Positions 40,260 through 50,304 of a stretch of DNA of 64,000 nt are shown one piece after another. Every line of letters starts with the position of its first letter. The first letter of the stretch is position 1. Source of the DNA: Thioalkalivibrio sp. K90mix (GTDB taxonomy: Bacteria; Pseudomonadota; Gammaproteobacteria; Ectothiorhodospirales; Ectothiorhodospiraceae). The DNA lies in contig NC_013889.1 of the NCBI RefSeq assembly GCF_000025545.1, positions 1,047,501 through 1,111,500 on the forward strand, read 5' to 3'. Below the pieces are notes generated by a model. The model worked only from the letters and a program-made list of their open reading frames with translations, was not told where the DNA came from and did not search any database. The position numbers and the translations under genes are program-made.

Positions 40260-42788
40260 TCAGGCATCCAGTTGCGAGTGGACCGTGGCACGGAACTCCT
40301 CCACCGAAAGCGCGGGCGAATAGAACCAGCCCTGGTACAGGTCGCAGCCTTCTCTGCGCAGAAAGGCGAGCTGCTCGGCTGTCTCGACGCCTTCTGCCAC
40401 CAGCTTCAAATGCAGGCTGTGACCGAGGCCCATCACCGAACGCAGAATCATCTCGGCGTCGCGGTCGTGGCCGATCCCCGCGATGAACGAGCGGTCAATC
40501 TTGATCTTGTCGATCGGCAACGACTTCAGATAGGCGAGCGAAGAATACCCGGTGCCGAAATCATCCAGCGATACGCGCACACCGAGGGCCTTGAGCCCGG
40601 AGAGGTGCTCGCGCGTCAGGGCGACATCGGCCATGGCCACGGTCTCGGTCACCTCGATCTCTAGATGTTCGGGCGAAGCGCCGGCCTCCTTCAGGGCCGC
40701 AGCGAGTCGGGAGACGAGATCCGGCTGTCGGAACTGAAGCGCCGAGACATTGATGCAAATGGAGGTGTCGACATCCAGTTGTGCCCAGTCGGCCAGTTGC
40801 TGGCAGGCGCGACGGATCACCCAGTCGCCGAGCGGCAGAATCAACCCGTTCGCCTCGGCGCTGGGGATAAAGCGCGATGGTGGTACGGCACCCAGTTCCG
40901 GATCGTTCCAGCGGAGCAGGGCCTCGGCGGCGGTAACGGCCCCGGAGTGGGCATCGATCAACGGCTGGAAGTGGAGTGCCAGCTGGTCGTGCTCCAGTGC
41001 GTGTTTCAGTCGCTCCTGGAGCTGCTGTTCCGCACGTACCTGGGCATCCAGGTGTTCGGAATAGAATGCGTAGGTGTTGCGCCCGGACCGCTTCGCTTCG
41101 TACATCGCCATGTCGGCATAGCGCACCAGGGTGTTCGCGTCCCGCGCATCCTGCGGGAACAGCGCGATCCCGAGACTGGCACTGGAGCTGAATTGGCGCG
41201 TGGGGCCGGTGTGAAACGGCCGGTCGAACTGCGCCAGGATCTCCTGGCCGCGCTCTCCGACCTGCAGTTCATCCGTAATCTCGGGGAGCAGGATCATGAA
41301 CTCGTCGCCGCCAAAACGCCCGATCGTGGCGTCGGTGCCCGCTGCGTCCTTCAGGCGCTGCGCCACTTCGCGCAGCAGTTCGTCACCCTCGTGGTGCCCG
41401 AAGGTGTCGTTGATCATCTTGAAGTGGTCGAGATCGAGCAGCATCACCGCAATGCGGTGTTCGTGCCGGCTGGCATGGGCAATACTCTGGGCAAGCCGAT
41501 CGTGCAGGAGCCAGCGGTTGGGCAGGCCGGTCAGGCTGTCATGAGTCGCCTGGTGCTGGATACGGGCCTCGCGGCGCTGGCGGTCCGTAATGTCACGGAT
41601 AAAGGCGGTGATGCGCCGCCCGCCCTGGTCCTCGAAGGCATTCAGGCTGATGTCGACTGGAAACTCGGTACCGTCCAGCCGACGTCCCCGCAGGTCGGGT
41701 ATTTGGCCCATGGTGCGTTCCGAGATGTTGTCGCCCTGCTGCAAGCGGACCGATCGGTGGTGTTCGCGCAGGCGCTCGGGGATCAGGTTCTCCACGGGCT
41801 GGCCAATCAGATGCCGTCGCGGGTACCCGAACAGCCGTTCGAGGTTGCGATTCGCCATCAGGATGGTGCCGCCGCCGTCGGTCACCAGCACCCCGTCCGG
41901 CGCCGTGTCGATCAGTTGCTCGTAGCGCTGCTGGCGCAGCTCGATATCCCGGTGGGCAGCCCTCAGCTGGGCCATGGGCGCTCGCACGCTTTCGATGAAT
42001 ACGGCCCAGTAAATCAGCGCATAGGCCGCCACCTTGTAGATATGGCCGAGTACGAAGAAGCCGTCGGACAGGTTGTCGTACAGGGTAAAGAACACCTCGC
42101 TGGCCATCAGGATCATCAGCGCGGCGGCCACCAGCGGCATGCCCGGGCGCTGCATGAGCTGCGGGCGCAGTAGCAGGATCACCAGGGTGGCCGCATGCAG
42201 TGCCACCACCACGCCCTCCAGCGCGATCTTGAACGGCGTCAGTCCCTCGCCCGGGATGAACAGTGCCGGGATGCGCTGCTCATGCCACAGCCCTACCCAG
42301 GCAAGCAACGCAACAAGTACCAACGCACCCGCCAGCATGCCTCTGGGAGCGGGTCCCTGGCTTCTCGGGACCAGGGGAAGTGCTACGTAGAGCAGAAGAG
42401 CCAGCGCGCCGACGAGCCGCGCGGCCAGCCAGAAAAAGATCGTCTGCTGCGAGGAGTTGGGAGTGATGAAATCCGGCATCTGCGGATAGGTCATCAGGTG
42501 CAGGAAATCGAGCAGGCCAACCGCCAGAAACGCTGTGGCGAGGACCAGAGTGGCCATCAGCCGACGGCGGTCGCGCACGTGATAGGCGACCGCGAACACG
42601 CCGATTGCCACGACCACCGCGAACAGTTCGGTGGCCGTGTGGAACGCGGTCATGTGCTCCAGCGGGACCAGAGGCGGGACGGGGATGCCGACCATCCAGA
42701 GGAGCGCGGGCAGCATGAACAGTGCCAGCAATGTCAGCCACATCAGGGGCATATGGGGTAGAGCCGGGGAGCGGGGAAGGGCGTTCAT
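40260..42788 (-). CDS. MASE3-PAS-GGDEF-EAL cyclic-di-GMP protein
   Basis: An 842-residue protein with an N-terminal MASE3 membrane sensor (seven or eight helices; hallmarks EHMTAFHTATELFAVVVA and LDFLHLMTYPQMPDFITPN), PAS (APDGVLVTDGGGTILMANRNLERLFG), GGDEF with intact RFGGDEFMIL, and EAL with EALLR, EVTETVAM, LDDFGTGYSSLAYLK and KIDRSFI. Both output domains look catalytically complete, so it may be bifunctional. The start at 42788 (AGGGG upstream) gives the conserved N-terminus; the open frame continues to 42983. Next to another GGDEF-EAL gene on the same strand, 168 bp apart. Confidence 0.92.
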   Translation of the reverse strand: MNALPRSPALPHMPLMWLTLLALFMLPALLWMVGIPVPPLVPLEHMTAFHTATELFAVVVAIGVFAVAYHVRDRRRLMATLVLATAFLAVGLLDFLHLMTYPQMPDFITPNSSQQTIFFWLAARLVGALALLLYVALPLVPRSQGPAPRGMLAGALVLVALLAWVGLWHEQRIPALFIPGEGLTPFKIALEGVVVALHAATLVILLLRPQLMQRPGMPLVAAALMILMASEVFFTLYDNLSDGFFVLGHIYKVAAYALIYWAVFIESVRAPMAQLRAAHRDIELRQQRYEQLIDTAPDGVLVTDGGGTILMANRNLERLFGYPRRHLIGQPVENLIPERLREHHRSVRLQQGDNISERTMGQIPDLRGRRLDGTEFPVDISLNAFEDQGGRRITAFIRDITDRQRREARIQHQATHDSLTGLPNRWLLHDRLAQSIAHASRHEHRIAVMLLDLDHFKMINDTFGHHEGDELLREVAQRLKDAAGTDATIGRFGGDEFMILLPEITDELQVGERGQEILAQFDRPFHTGPTRQFSSSASLGIALFPQDARDANTLVRYADMAMYEAKRSGRNTYAFYSEHLDAQVRAEQQLQERLKHALEHDQLALHFQPLIDAHSGAVTAAEALLRWNDPELGAVPPSRFIPSAEANGLILPLGDWVIRRACQQLADWAQLDVDTSICINVSALQFRQPDLVSRLAAALKEAGASPEHLEIEVTETVAMADVALTREHLSGLKALGVRVSLDDFGTGYSSLAYLKSLPIDKIKIDRSFIAGIGHDRDAEMILRSVMGLGHSLHLKLVAEGVETAEQLAFLRREGCDLYQGWFYSPALSVEEFRATVHSQLDA

Positions 42789-43263
42789 CGGGGCCCCTGA
42801 GCGACACGACTCATGTGCACGCTTGGCGACCCTTCGCTCGGGTAGCTGCACCGGACGTACTGCGCCATCGTGCCCCTCCACAGTCGGCAACGGACGATCG
42901 AACTCCTGGATGTATGCCGTTGCCGTGAGGCACGCGCGTCTGACACGGGGTGCAACGGATCCGTATCGCTGGACCTTCGTCACCCGGCCATCCCTGGCGC
43001 GTTTATTCTTATAATCTTCGTATTATACGATCGTTTTTGGAATCAGCCCAGATTCTTTACCGTGGGAATTGGGTATTCAGAGAAAATCCGCGGAGAATCA
43101 CTTGCTTTCATCTTCTGACCCGGTATAGTGACCGCACCGAACGCCCCGCCCGTCAGCGTCCGTTCACTGATTCGGAACCCTCTCGGTTCCCGTCCCCCCG
43201 ATTTCGTCATACCCCGATGGGTGCCCCTCGAGTACGAGCGGCGGGTAGCCGTTGGAGTATTGC
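42789..43263. other. Intergenic region between the GGDEF-EAL and rhlE genes
   Basis: 475 bp without a gene. The middle (43000-43110) is AT-rich, with TATAAT at 43010-43015 and ATTATAC close by. The right part includes the probable rhlE promoter (43102-43129) and a long 5' leader. No protein-coding signal is seen. Confidence 0.5.
43102..43129 (+). promoter_or_regulatory. Probable sigma70 promoter of rhlE
   Basis: TTGCTT (43102-43107), a 16-bp spacer and TATAGT (43124-43129). The predicted RNA has a leader of about 127 nt before the rhlE ATG at 43264; long leaders are typical of cold-regulated helicase mRNAs, but control was not shown here. Confidence 0.5.
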
Positions 43264-44589
43264 ATGTCTTCTGTTTCTTCTTTTGCCGACCTTGGGTTGG
43301 CCGAATCCCTTTTGCGTGCGCTGGACCAGGCCGGTTACAAGACGCCGACCCCGATCCAGGCCCAGGCGATCCCGGAAGTTCTTAAAGGCGGGGATCTGCT
43401 GGCCGCCGCGCAGACCGGGACCGGCAAGACCGCCGGCTTTACCCTGCCGATCCTGCAGCGACTGACCACCGGGCAAACGCCCGAGCGCAAGCCGGGGCGT
43501 CCGCGGGCACTGATCCTGACGCCGACGCGCGAGCTGGCTGCTCAGGTCCACGATTCCGTCCGTACCTATGGCCGCCACCTGTCGCTGAAGTCGATGACCA
43601 TCTTTGGTGGCGTGAACATGAATCCGCAGATCAAGGCACTGCGGGGCCCCATGGATATCGTCGTGGCGACCCCGGGTCGCCTGCTGGACCATGCTGGCCA
43701 GAAGACGATCGACCTCTCCGGCGTGGAGATCCTGGTGCTGGATGAGGCCGATCGCATGCTGGACATGGGCTTCATCCGCGACATTCGTCGTCTGATTGGC
43801 CTGATGCCCAAGCAGCGTCAGAACCTGATGTTCTCGGCGACCTTCTCCGGCGAGATCCGCACACTGGCGTCGAGCCTGCTGAACAAGCCGGCCGAGGTCG
43901 ACGTGGCCCCGCGCAACACCGCCGCCGAGACCGTGCAGCAGACCGTGCATCTGGTGGAGAGCAGCCGAAAGCGCGAGCTGCTGAGCCACCTGATCCGCAG
44001 CAACGACTGGGGCCAGGTGCTGGTGTTTACCCGTACCAAACACGGCGCCAATCGCCTGGCACAGAAGCTGACGCAGGATGGCGTGCCCTCCGAGGCGATC
44101 CATGGCAACAAGAGCCAGGCGGCCCGTACCAAGGCGCTCAAGCAGTTCAAGACCGGGGCCGTTCCGGTCCTGGTCGCGACGGACATCGCGGCGCGCGGCC
44201 TGGACATCGACCAGTTGCCGCAGGTGGTCAACTTCGAGCTGCCAAATGTGCCGGAAGACTACGTACACCGCATCGGCCGCACCGGTCGTGCCGGTTCCGT
44301 TGGTGCCGCCCTGTCGCTGGTGGATGGTGAAGAGATGAAGCTCCTGAAGGGCATCGAACGCCTGATTCAGCGCCCGATCGAGCGCATCGAAACCGATGGC
44401 TTCGCGACCCCGAAGCCGGCGGCCAACGATGGCAATGGCCAACGCCGTGGCGGCAAGCCGGGCGGTGGTGCGCGTAATGGCAAGCCGCGCCAGAGCCGTG
44501 GCGGCAAGCCCGGCGGCAAGCCCGGCGGCAATCGCGGTGGCGGTCAGGGCCGCGCGGCCCAGGGCAACCGGGCTGCACGCAGCCGCTAG
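43264..44589 (+). CDS. rhlE: DEAD-box RNA helicase RhlE
   Basis: A 441-residue ATP-dependent RNA helicase. Motifs in order: Q motif ([24 protein letters not shown]), I (AAQTGTGKT), Ia (PTRELA), Ib (TPGR), II (DEAD), III (SAT), IV-VI ([28 protein letters not shown]). The C-terminus is a disordered Arg/Gly/Lys tail (GGKPGG repeats, about residues 395-441) that binds RNA. The role is ribosome assembly and RNA decay, often in the cold. GGAG sits 8 bases before the ATG. It ends at a strong terminator. Confidence 0.95.
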   Translation: MSSVSSFADLGLAESLLRALDQAGYKTPTPIQAQAIPEVLKGGDLLAAAQTGTGKTAGFTLPILQRLTTGQTPERKPGRPRALILTPTRELAAQVHDSVRTYGRHLSLKSMTIFGGVNMNPQIKALRGPMDIVVATPGRLLDHAGQKTIDLSGVEILVLDEADRMLDMGFIRDIRRLIGLMPKQRQNLMFSATFSGEIRTLASSLLNKPAEVDVAPRNTAAETVQQTVHLVESSRKRELLSHLIRSNDWGQVLVFTRTKHGANRLAQKLTQDGVPSEAIHGNKSQAARTKALKQFKTGAVPVLVATDIAARGLDIDQLPQVVNFELPNVPEDYVHRIGRTGRAGSVGAALSLVDGEEMKLLKGIERLIQRPIERIETDGFATPKPAANDGNGQRRGGKPGGGARNGKPRQSRGGKPGGKPGGNRGGGQGRAAQGNRAARSR

Positions 44590-44614
44590 ACCCTCGGCCG
44601 TTCTGACCAACTCC

Positions 44615-44647
44615 GCCCGCGTCTCCCATGGGGACGCGGGCTTTTTT
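44615..44647 (+). terminator. Rho-independent terminator of rhlE
   Basis: GCCCGCGTC / GACGCGGGC stem (9 bp, inner TCCC/GGGA pairs), followed by TTTTTT. Confidence 0.92.
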
Positions 44648-44770
44648 GTGTTCGCGAACCTGCGGTCGCCTTGATCCGGATCACCTGCTCTTGGAGGCGC
44701 TTGCGCGAAGATGGGCGTGCTATCAAGAAGCGGCCACTCTGGCCGTTATAGCGGGGAAAGGAGGGACCCC

Positions 44771-46006
44771 ATGAACCGGCTTCTGAAGATCGGCGGACTG
44801 CGCCTCAAGCTTGTGATCCTTGTGATTCTCGTCAGTACCATCCCGCTCTCGATCATGGGTGGGGTGACCTTCCACACCATGAAAGGCGACCTGGCGACGA
44901 ATGTCGACGCGGCGCTGGTCGATCAGTTGTGGTGGCTCCTCTGGGGCCTGTGGGTGGTGGCCTTTCTGATTGCGCTGGCGATCGGCTGGTTTGCGGCCAA
45001 CATGCTGGTGCGGCCGCTGGAACGGCTGGCCTCGGGGCTGGAGGCGATCGCATCCGGTCAGGCGGACCTTGGCCACCGGGTCGAGGTCACCACCGACGAC
45101 GAGATTGGTCGCACCAGCACCGCATTCAACGCGGTCATGGAGCGGTTGTCGGGCCTGATCACGCAGGTGGCGGATGCGGCCGACGGCATCGCCGCCTCGG
45201 CGCGCCAGTTGGAGGGTCGTAGCAACGAGCTCAGTCGCGAGACCAACGAGCAGCGCTCGGATGTCGAGCAGGTGGTCACCGCAATGAACCAGATGTCCGC
45301 GACCGTGCAGGAGGTCGCCAACAACACCCAGAGCACGGCGGAAAGCGCCGGTCAGGCGACCCGTGCGGCCGAGGGCGGGCGCAATGTAGTGCAGGCGACC
45401 CAGGGCTCGATCAATGCCCTGGCCAGCGAGATCCGCAAGGCCAGTACGGTGATCGACGAGCTCAAGGGGGACTCCGACAACATCGGGTCCATCCTCGAGG
45501 TGATCGAGGAGATCGCCGAGAAGACTAACCTGCTGGCGCTTAACGCCGCGATCGAGGCGGCCCGGGCCGGGGAGGCCGGTCGCGGCTTTGCCGTGGTCGC
45601 CGACGAGGTCCGCCATCTGGCCCAGCGCACCAACGACTCCACCGGCGAGATCCGCGAGATCATCCAGCGTCTGCAAGGTGCGGCTGGCAAGGCGGTGCAG
45701 GCGATGGAGGTGAGTCAGCAGCAGGCCGAGGCCTCGGTCAGCAAGGCCGGCGAAGCGGAGGAGACCCTGGGATACATCCATGACTCGGTGACCACCATCG
45801 ACGACATGACGCGTCAGGTCGCCTCGGCCACCGAGCAGCAGAGCCAGGTCGCCGAGGAGATCAACCGCAACATCCACCACATCAACGACATCGCGGTACG
45901 CAGCGCCGACGGCGCCCGCGAGATGCAGGAGGCTGTCGAGGCCCTGGAAGGCCTGGCCGAACGCCTCCAGGCCGAGGTAGCCGGCTTCCGCCAGCAACCC
46001 GCCTGA
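44771..46006 (+). CDS. Methyl-accepting chemotaxis protein with minimal periplasmic part
   Basis: A 411-residue chemoreceptor-like protein. TM1 (about residues 11-32) and TM2 (about 52-75) are separated by only about 20 residues, so there is no periplasmic ligand-binding domain. HAMP follows ([18 protein letters not shown]), then the signalling domain with the conserved hairpin tip [40 protein letters not shown] CheR-binding pentapeptide is missing at the C-terminus. It may sense through HAMP or membrane state, or work with a partner. AAAGGAGGG precedes the ATG at 44771. No other chemotaxis genes are nearby. Confidence 0.9.
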   Translation: MNRLLKIGGLRLKLVILVILVSTIPLSIMGGVTFHTMKGDLATNVDAALVDQLWWLLWGLWVVAFLIALAIGWFAANMLVRPLERLASGLEAIASGQADLGHRVEVTTDDEIGRTSTAFNAVMERLSGLITQVADAADGIAASARQLEGRSNELSRETNEQRSDVEQVVTAMNQMSATVQEVANNTQSTAESAGQATRAAEGGRNVVQATQGSINALASEIRKASTVIDELKGDSDNIGSILEVIEEIAEKTNLLALNAAIEAARAGEAGRGFAVVADEVRHLAQRTNDSTGEIREIIQRLQGAAGKAVQAMEVSQQQAEASVSKAGEAEETLGYIHDSVTTIDDMTRQVASATEQQSQVAEEINRNIHHINDIAVRSADGAREMQEAVEALEGLAERLQAEVAGFRQQPA

Positions 46007-46039
46007 CACCCGGGGTCAGCCCTCTACTAGCGTCCTTGG

Positions 46040-46221
46040 GGCTGGGCCTGGTTCGGCATCTGGAGTTTACGGTGGCTTCGGTCCACCGTCTGCCTGCGCT
46101 GTCTCGCCAGCGCGCCGCGCCCGTTTTTGATCAACAAAGGGCGGGGTGCGCTGCCGAAACAGCGCTTGGCAGGCGGCCGGACGAAGGCTCGTAAACCCCC
46201 GATGCCGAACCAGGCCCAGCC
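46040..46221. repeat. 182-bp imperfect palindrome
   Basis: Two 91-bp arms, roughly 80% complementary, meet at TGATCA (46128-46133). The outer 21 bp are perfect (46040-46060 with 46201-46221). Smaller stems sit inside each arm (GCGCTG...CAGCGC at 46096-46112 and 46150-46164). No start codon or frame makes sense, and it lies between convergent genes. It may be a mobile palindrome, a non-autonomous element or a structured RNA gene. Confidence 0.75.
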
Positions 46222-46269
46222 ATGACCACGCCGAAGAGAGCCACGAGCGCCGGAGCCCGCTAGAAACGG

Positions 46270-46623
46270 TCAGCCAGCCCCAAGCTTACTCGCGGTCGCC
46301 GCATTCCAGCCAACGTACACGTCGCTGCCACGCTCGACGACCGGGCGCTTGATCAGCGTCGGATGCTCGAGCATCAGGGCGATGGCACGCTCCTGGTCGA
46401 TGGCCACACGCGTCTCTTCGGGGAGCTGGCGCCAGGTCGTACCACGGCGGTTGACCAGGGCCTCCCAGCCCACGGCATCCACCCAGCGGCGCAAGCGCGC
46501 CTCCTCGAGCCCGTCCTTGCGAAAGTCCACGAAGCGGAAGTCTACGCCGGCCGCATCCAGCGCCCGGCGTGCCTTGCGCACGGTGTCGCAGTTGGCGATC
46601 CCGTAGACGACCCGCTCAGACAT
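46270..46623 (-). CDS. ArsC/Spx-family protein YffB
   Basis: A 117-residue thioredoxin-fold protein of the ArsC/Spx/YffB group. The motif [31 protein letters not shown] matches YffB (single Cys in NCDT, no CxxC), and [16 protein letters not shown] supplies the conserved Arg. The start (46623) lies within the end of dapD (8-bp overlap), so it is cotranscribed with dapD, an arrangement seen in many gammaproteobacteria. Function is unclear; glutathione-linked reduction has been proposed. Confidence 0.9.
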   Translation of the reverse strand: MSERVVYGIANCDTVRKARRALDAAGVDFRFVDFRKDGLEEARLRRWVDAVGWEALVNRRGTTWRQLPEETRVAIDQERAIALMLEHPTLIKRPVVERGSDVYVGWNAATASKLGAG

Positions 46624-47437
46624 CGCGCAGCAGGGCGTTCAGGCCGACCTTGGCCTTGGTCTTCTCGTCCACGCGCTTCACGATGACCGCGCAGTACAGC
46701 GAATACTTGCCATCCTTGGACGGCAGGTTGCCCGGCACCACCACCGCGCCGGCCGGCACACGGCCGTACAGGATCTCATCGTTCTCGCGGTCGTAGATGC
46801 GGGTGGACTGGCCGAGGTACACGCCCATGGAGATCACCGCGCCTTCCTCCACGATCACACCCTCGACCACCTCGGAGCGCGCACCGATAAAGCAGTTGTC
46901 TTCGATGATGGTCGGGGCGGCCTGCAGCGGCTCCAGCACGCCACCGATGCCGACGCCGCCGGACAGGTGCACGTTCTTGCCGATCTGGGCGCAGGAACCG
47001 ACGGTCGCCCAGGTGTCCACCATGGTGCCTTCGTCAACATAGGCGCCGATGTTCACGTAGGAGGGCATCAGCACCACGTTGGGAGCGATGTAGCTGCCGC
47101 GACGGGCGGTGGCCGGCGGCACGACGCGCACACCGCCCTCGCGGAAGTCGCGGCTGGAGGTGTCGGCGTACTTGGACGGCACCTTGTCGTAGTAGTTGGT
47201 GAAGCCACCCTTGATGAACTCGTTCTCGGCAATGCGGAACGACAGCAGCACGGCCTTCTTCAGCCACTCGTTGACGACCCAGTCGCCACCCTTTTTCTCG
47301 GCAACGCGGGCCTGGCCGCTGTCGAGCATCGCCATGGCCTCGTTCACGGCATCACGCACGTTGGTTTCCACGTTGCGCGGGTTGATCTCGGCGCGGCTTT
47401 CGAAGGCGGTCTCGATGATGCTCTTGATGTCCGACAT
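46616..47437 (-). CDS. dapD: Tetrahydrodipicolinate N-succinyltransferase
   Basis: A 273-residue cytoplasmic enzyme of lysine and diaminopimelate synthesis, adding succinyl from succinyl-CoA to tetrahydrodipicolinate. The left-handed beta-helix of hexapeptide repeats is seen in [69 protein letters not shown]. The N-terminal helix domain and C-terminus ([13 protein letters not shown]) match E. coli. It lies between dapC and yffB in one operon. Confidence 0.97.
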   Translation of the reverse strand: MSDIKSIIETAFESRAEINPRNVETNVRDAVNEAMAMLDSGQARVAEKKGGDWVVNEWLKKAVLLSFRIAENEFIKGGFTNYYDKVPSKYADTSSRDFREGGVRVVPPATARRGSYIAPNVVLMPSYVNIGAYVDEGTMVDTWATVGSCAQIGKNVHLSGGVGIGGVLEPLQAAPTIIEDNCFIGARSEVVEGVIVEEGAVISMGVYLGQSTRIYDRENDEILYGRVPAGAVVVPGNLPSKDGKYSLYCAVIVKRVDEKTKAKVGLNALLRDV

Positions 47438-47469
47438 GAAGCAGTCCTTTTAAGTTTTTAAAAAATGCG

Positions 47470-48663
47470 TTATTTGTAGAGTTTGGCGATGCGTTCGGCC
47501 GCCTCGATGCAGGCCGCCGGTTCGGCGACCAGCGCCATGCGCACGTGTCCGGCCCCGGGATTGTGCCCGGTCTCGGGGTCGCTGCGGGAGAGGTAGCGTC
47601 CGGCCAGCACCGTGACGCCGGCTTCGGCATACAGGCGACGGGCGAAGGCCTCGTCGTCGCCATCCGGCACGCGTGGCCAGAGGTAGAAGCCCGCGGCGGG
47701 CGGTTCCACGTCCAGGACTTCCTGCAGGATCGGCACGACCGCGGCGAACTTTTCGGCGTACAGCGCGCGATTATCGGCGACATGGGTCTCGTCCGCCCAG
47801 GCCGCGCGGCTGACCGCCTGCGTGGGCGGAGGCAGGGTGCAGCCATGATAGGTGCGGTACAGCGCAAAGCGTTCGAGCCGATCGGCATCGCCGGCGACGA
47901 ACCCCGAGCGCAGGCCCGGCAGGTTGGAGCGTTTGGACAGGCTGTGGAACACCACGCAACGCTCGAAGCCGCTCCGGCCCATGCGCGCAGCGGCCCCGAG
48001 CAGGCCGGCCGGCGGTTCGGCATCCGGGTGGTAGATCTCGGAGTAGCACTCGTCCGCCGCGATCACGAAGTCGTGCCGGTCGGCGAGGCGGATCAGCTCC
48101 TGCATCGCCGCCTCGGACATGCAGGCCCCGGCCGGGTTGCCGGGGTTGCAGATGTAGACCAGCTGCACCGCATCCCAGGTCGCGGCATCGACCGCGGAGA
48201 AGTCGGGGAGGTAGCCGTTCTCCGGCGTCAGGTCGTAGAAGGCCGGCTCCGCCCCGGCCAGCCGGGCCGCGCCTTCGTAGATCTGATAGAAGGGATTCGG
48301 CATCAGCACACGCGCCCCGGACTTCTCCGCAACGACGGCCTGCGCGATCGCGAACAGGGCCTCGCGCGTACCGCTGACGGGCAGGACCTGCCGGTTGGCG
48401 TCCACCTCGTCCAGCTGGAAGCGCCGCTGCAGCCATGCGGCGATGGTCTCGCGCAGCGCGGGTTCGCCGCGGGTGGTGGGGTAGTGGTTGTAGCCCTGGA
48501 GGGCGTCGCGCAGTACCGGTTCGACAAACCCCGGCAGCGCATGGCGCGGCTCGCCGATCGACAGGGCGATCGGCTCCCGGTCGGCGGGTTGTTCCAGGTC
48601 CGCGAACAGCCGACGCAGGCGTTCAAACGGATAGGGCTGTAGCCGGTCCAGGCTTGGGTTCAT
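47470..48663 (-). CDS. dapC: N-succinyldiaminopimelate aminotransferase
   Basis: A 397-residue PLP-dependent class I/II aminotransferase acting on the succinylated intermediate two steps after DapD in the succinylase branch. Motifs: NPGNPAGACMS, ADECYSEIY, and SLSKRSNLPGLRSGF with the PLP-binding Lys; the substrate Arg lies in HVRMALVAE. The conserved N-terminus MNPSLDRLQPYPFERL supports the start at 48663. It is 32 bp upstream of dapD, and a DapE is not encoded here. Confidence 0.93.
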   Translation of the reverse strand: MNPSLDRLQPYPFERLRRLFADLEQPADREPIALSIGEPRHALPGFVEPVLRDALQGYNHYPTTRGEPALRETIAAWLQRRFQLDEVDANRQVLPVSGTREALFAIAQAVVAEKSGARVLMPNPFYQIYEGAARLAGAEPAFYDLTPENGYLPDFSAVDAATWDAVQLVYICNPGNPAGACMSEAAMQELIRLADRHDFVIAADECYSEIYHPDAEPPAGLLGAAARMGRSGFERCVVFHSLSKRSNLPGLRSGFVAGDADRLERFALYRTYHGCTLPPPTQAVSRAAWADETHVADNRALYAEKFAAVVPILQEVLDVEPPAAGFYLWPRVPDGDDEAFARRLYAEAGVTVLAGRYLSRSDPETGHNPGAGHVRMALVAEPAACIEAAERIAKLYK

Positions 48664-48830
48664 GGCGGCTCGGGCGTCGTGTTCGAGGGAAACGAAAGAC
48701 CGCGCAGTATACCGGAGCCAAACACCAATGGGCGATCCACACGCTTCCTGTGCGGCCAGTATGGAGGCGCTGGTTTTGCTCTCGAGCGGGCCATGCGGCA
48801 GGCTTAGCCGTTTCCGATCGGGGGCGATGC

Positions 48831-49832
48831 ATGGCGTGCAGTCATGACCACACGGCGCAGGGGAAGCGCGGCGCGACAACCTACCGCAAGGGATTGCATG
48901 ACCTGGGGAACGGCACCTGGGCCTATCTGCAACCCGACGGTGGCTGGGGCTGGAGCAATGCCGGGTTGATCCGCGATGGCGAAGAGGCCCTGCTGGTCGA
49001 CACCTTGTTCGACGAGCGCCTGACCGCCGAGATGCTCGCACAAATGGATGCCGCGACCGGGATCGGCGCGGGGGATATCAACCTCCTGGTCAATACGCAC
49101 GCCAATGGTGACCACACCTTCGGCAACCGCCTGGTGCATCAGGCCGAGATCATTGCCTCTCAGGCGAGTGCCGACGAGATGCCGGAGCTGCCGCCGGCGA
49201 TGCTGGCCGGACTGATGGCGCAAAGCGGCGCGATGGGCGAGGTGGGGAAATACCTGCAGCGCTCCTTCGGTGCGTTCGATTTCGGTGGGGTGGAGTTGAC
49301 TCTCCCGACGCGCACCTTCAGCGGCGAGCTGGGACTCAAGGTCGGTGACAAGGACGTGAAACTGATCGAGGTCGGGCCGGCGCATACCCGTGGCGATGTG
49401 CTGGTGCATGTGCCCTCCGATCGCGTTGTGTATACCGGCGATATCTTGTTTATCGAGGGTACGCCCGTCATGTGGGCCGGTCCGGTGGGCAACTGGATCG
49501 CGGCGATCGACCGTATTCTGGGCATGGATGTCGAGACCATCGTCCCGGGACATGGTCCGATCACTGACCATGCCGGTGCCCGGCAGGTACGCGACTACCT
49601 GGTGTATATCGATCGCGAGGCGCGGGCGCGCTTCGACGCCGGGATGCCGGCAGCGGAGGCGTCCTTCGACATTGCGCTGGGGGATTACGCCAACTGGGGC
49701 GATGCCGAGCGCATTGCGGTCAACGTCGACACCCTGTACCGCGAATACGCCGGAGACACTACAACGCCGGACATCATGCAGCTGCTGCGTCTGATGGCGC
49801 GGCTGGATGCGGCGCGGCGGGGTTCTCGCTGA
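48831..49832 (+). CDS. Metallo-beta-lactamase-fold hydrolase, intact copy
   Basis: A 333-residue cytoplasmic metal-dependent hydrolase. The HxxxDH motif is NTHANGDHTFGN, further ligands are in HTRGDVLVHV, YTGDILFIEG and VPGHGPIT. The N-terminus begins MACSHDH. The family includes glyoxalase II-like and other hydrolases acting on thioesters or phosphates; substrate unknown. The last 118 residues are repeated, in truncated form, at 52969-53325. The ATG at 48831 has GGGGGC upstream. It diverges from dapC. Confidence 0.85.
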   Translation: MACSHDHTAQGKRGATTYRKGLHDLGNGTWAYLQPDGGWGWSNAGLIRDGEEALLVDTLFDERLTAEMLAQMDAATGIGAGDINLLVNTHANGDHTFGNRLVHQAEIIASQASADEMPELPPAMLAGLMAQSGAMGEVGKYLQRSFGAFDFGGVELTLPTRTFSGELGLKVGDKDVKLIEVGPAHTRGDVLVHVPSDRVVYTGDILFIEGTPVMWAGPVGNWIAAIDRILGMDVETIVPGHGPITDHAGARQVRDYLVYIDREARARFDAGMPAAEASFDIALGDYANWGDAERIAVNVDTLYREYAGDTTTPDIMQLLRLMARLDAARRGSR

Positions 49833-49862
49833 GCGGTTTCGCGAGACGCCGGCAATGACCCC

Positions 49863-50291
49863 TCAGTCCTTCGGCGGCGTGTACGAGAACCAGGCGAGAC
49901 GGTGCGAGCGCAGGCTCCAGGGGAACAGGAGCGCCGGTAAAACGACCGGGACGTGGCGCGCGGGACTGAATCATTCGGCCTTGCACCCGGAGGTTAGTGC
50001 CGGCGTGTCCAGGACCTCGACGCGCTGGCCGTGCGTGTCGGGCCCCAGTGTGCCACCGTCGCAGACCCTGCCCCTATTCAGTGCCGTGAGCGTGGCCTTC
50101 AGCAGCCGGGCGGCGGGCCAGGTATCGGCATCGACAAACAGCAGGTAGTCCCCGCTGGCCCCTTCGGCGCTCCGGCTCGAAGATGAAGCGGCACCCGGCG
50201 CCCTGGGCGACATATGGGGCCGCATCCGTGGCAGCCACTCGGCCTCGTTCCAGGCCGGGATAATCACCGAAACGGCGGGAGCGCGGGTCAC
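49863..50291 (-). pseudogene. Decayed glycosyltransferase (copy of 53340-54068)
   Basis: This 429-bp stretch is a degenerate copy of the 729-bp GT2 gene at 53340-54068. It keeps SVIIPAWNEAEWLP, then GDYLLFVDADTWPAARLLKATL, and, in another frame, the end matching PWSLRSRRLAWFWYTRP. At least two internal deletions (about 35 and 75 codons) and a stop/frameshift break it. Flanks match the intact copy in order: MBL gene on one side, rhodanese on the other. No product is expected. Confidence 0.88.
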
Positions 50292-50304
50292 GTAGCGGCG
50301 AGGG

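Noticed and set aside
46040-46221. Integron attC site
   Set aside because: The size and palindromic form recall attC, but no RYYYAAC/GTTRRRY core pair and no cassette or integrase gene were found.
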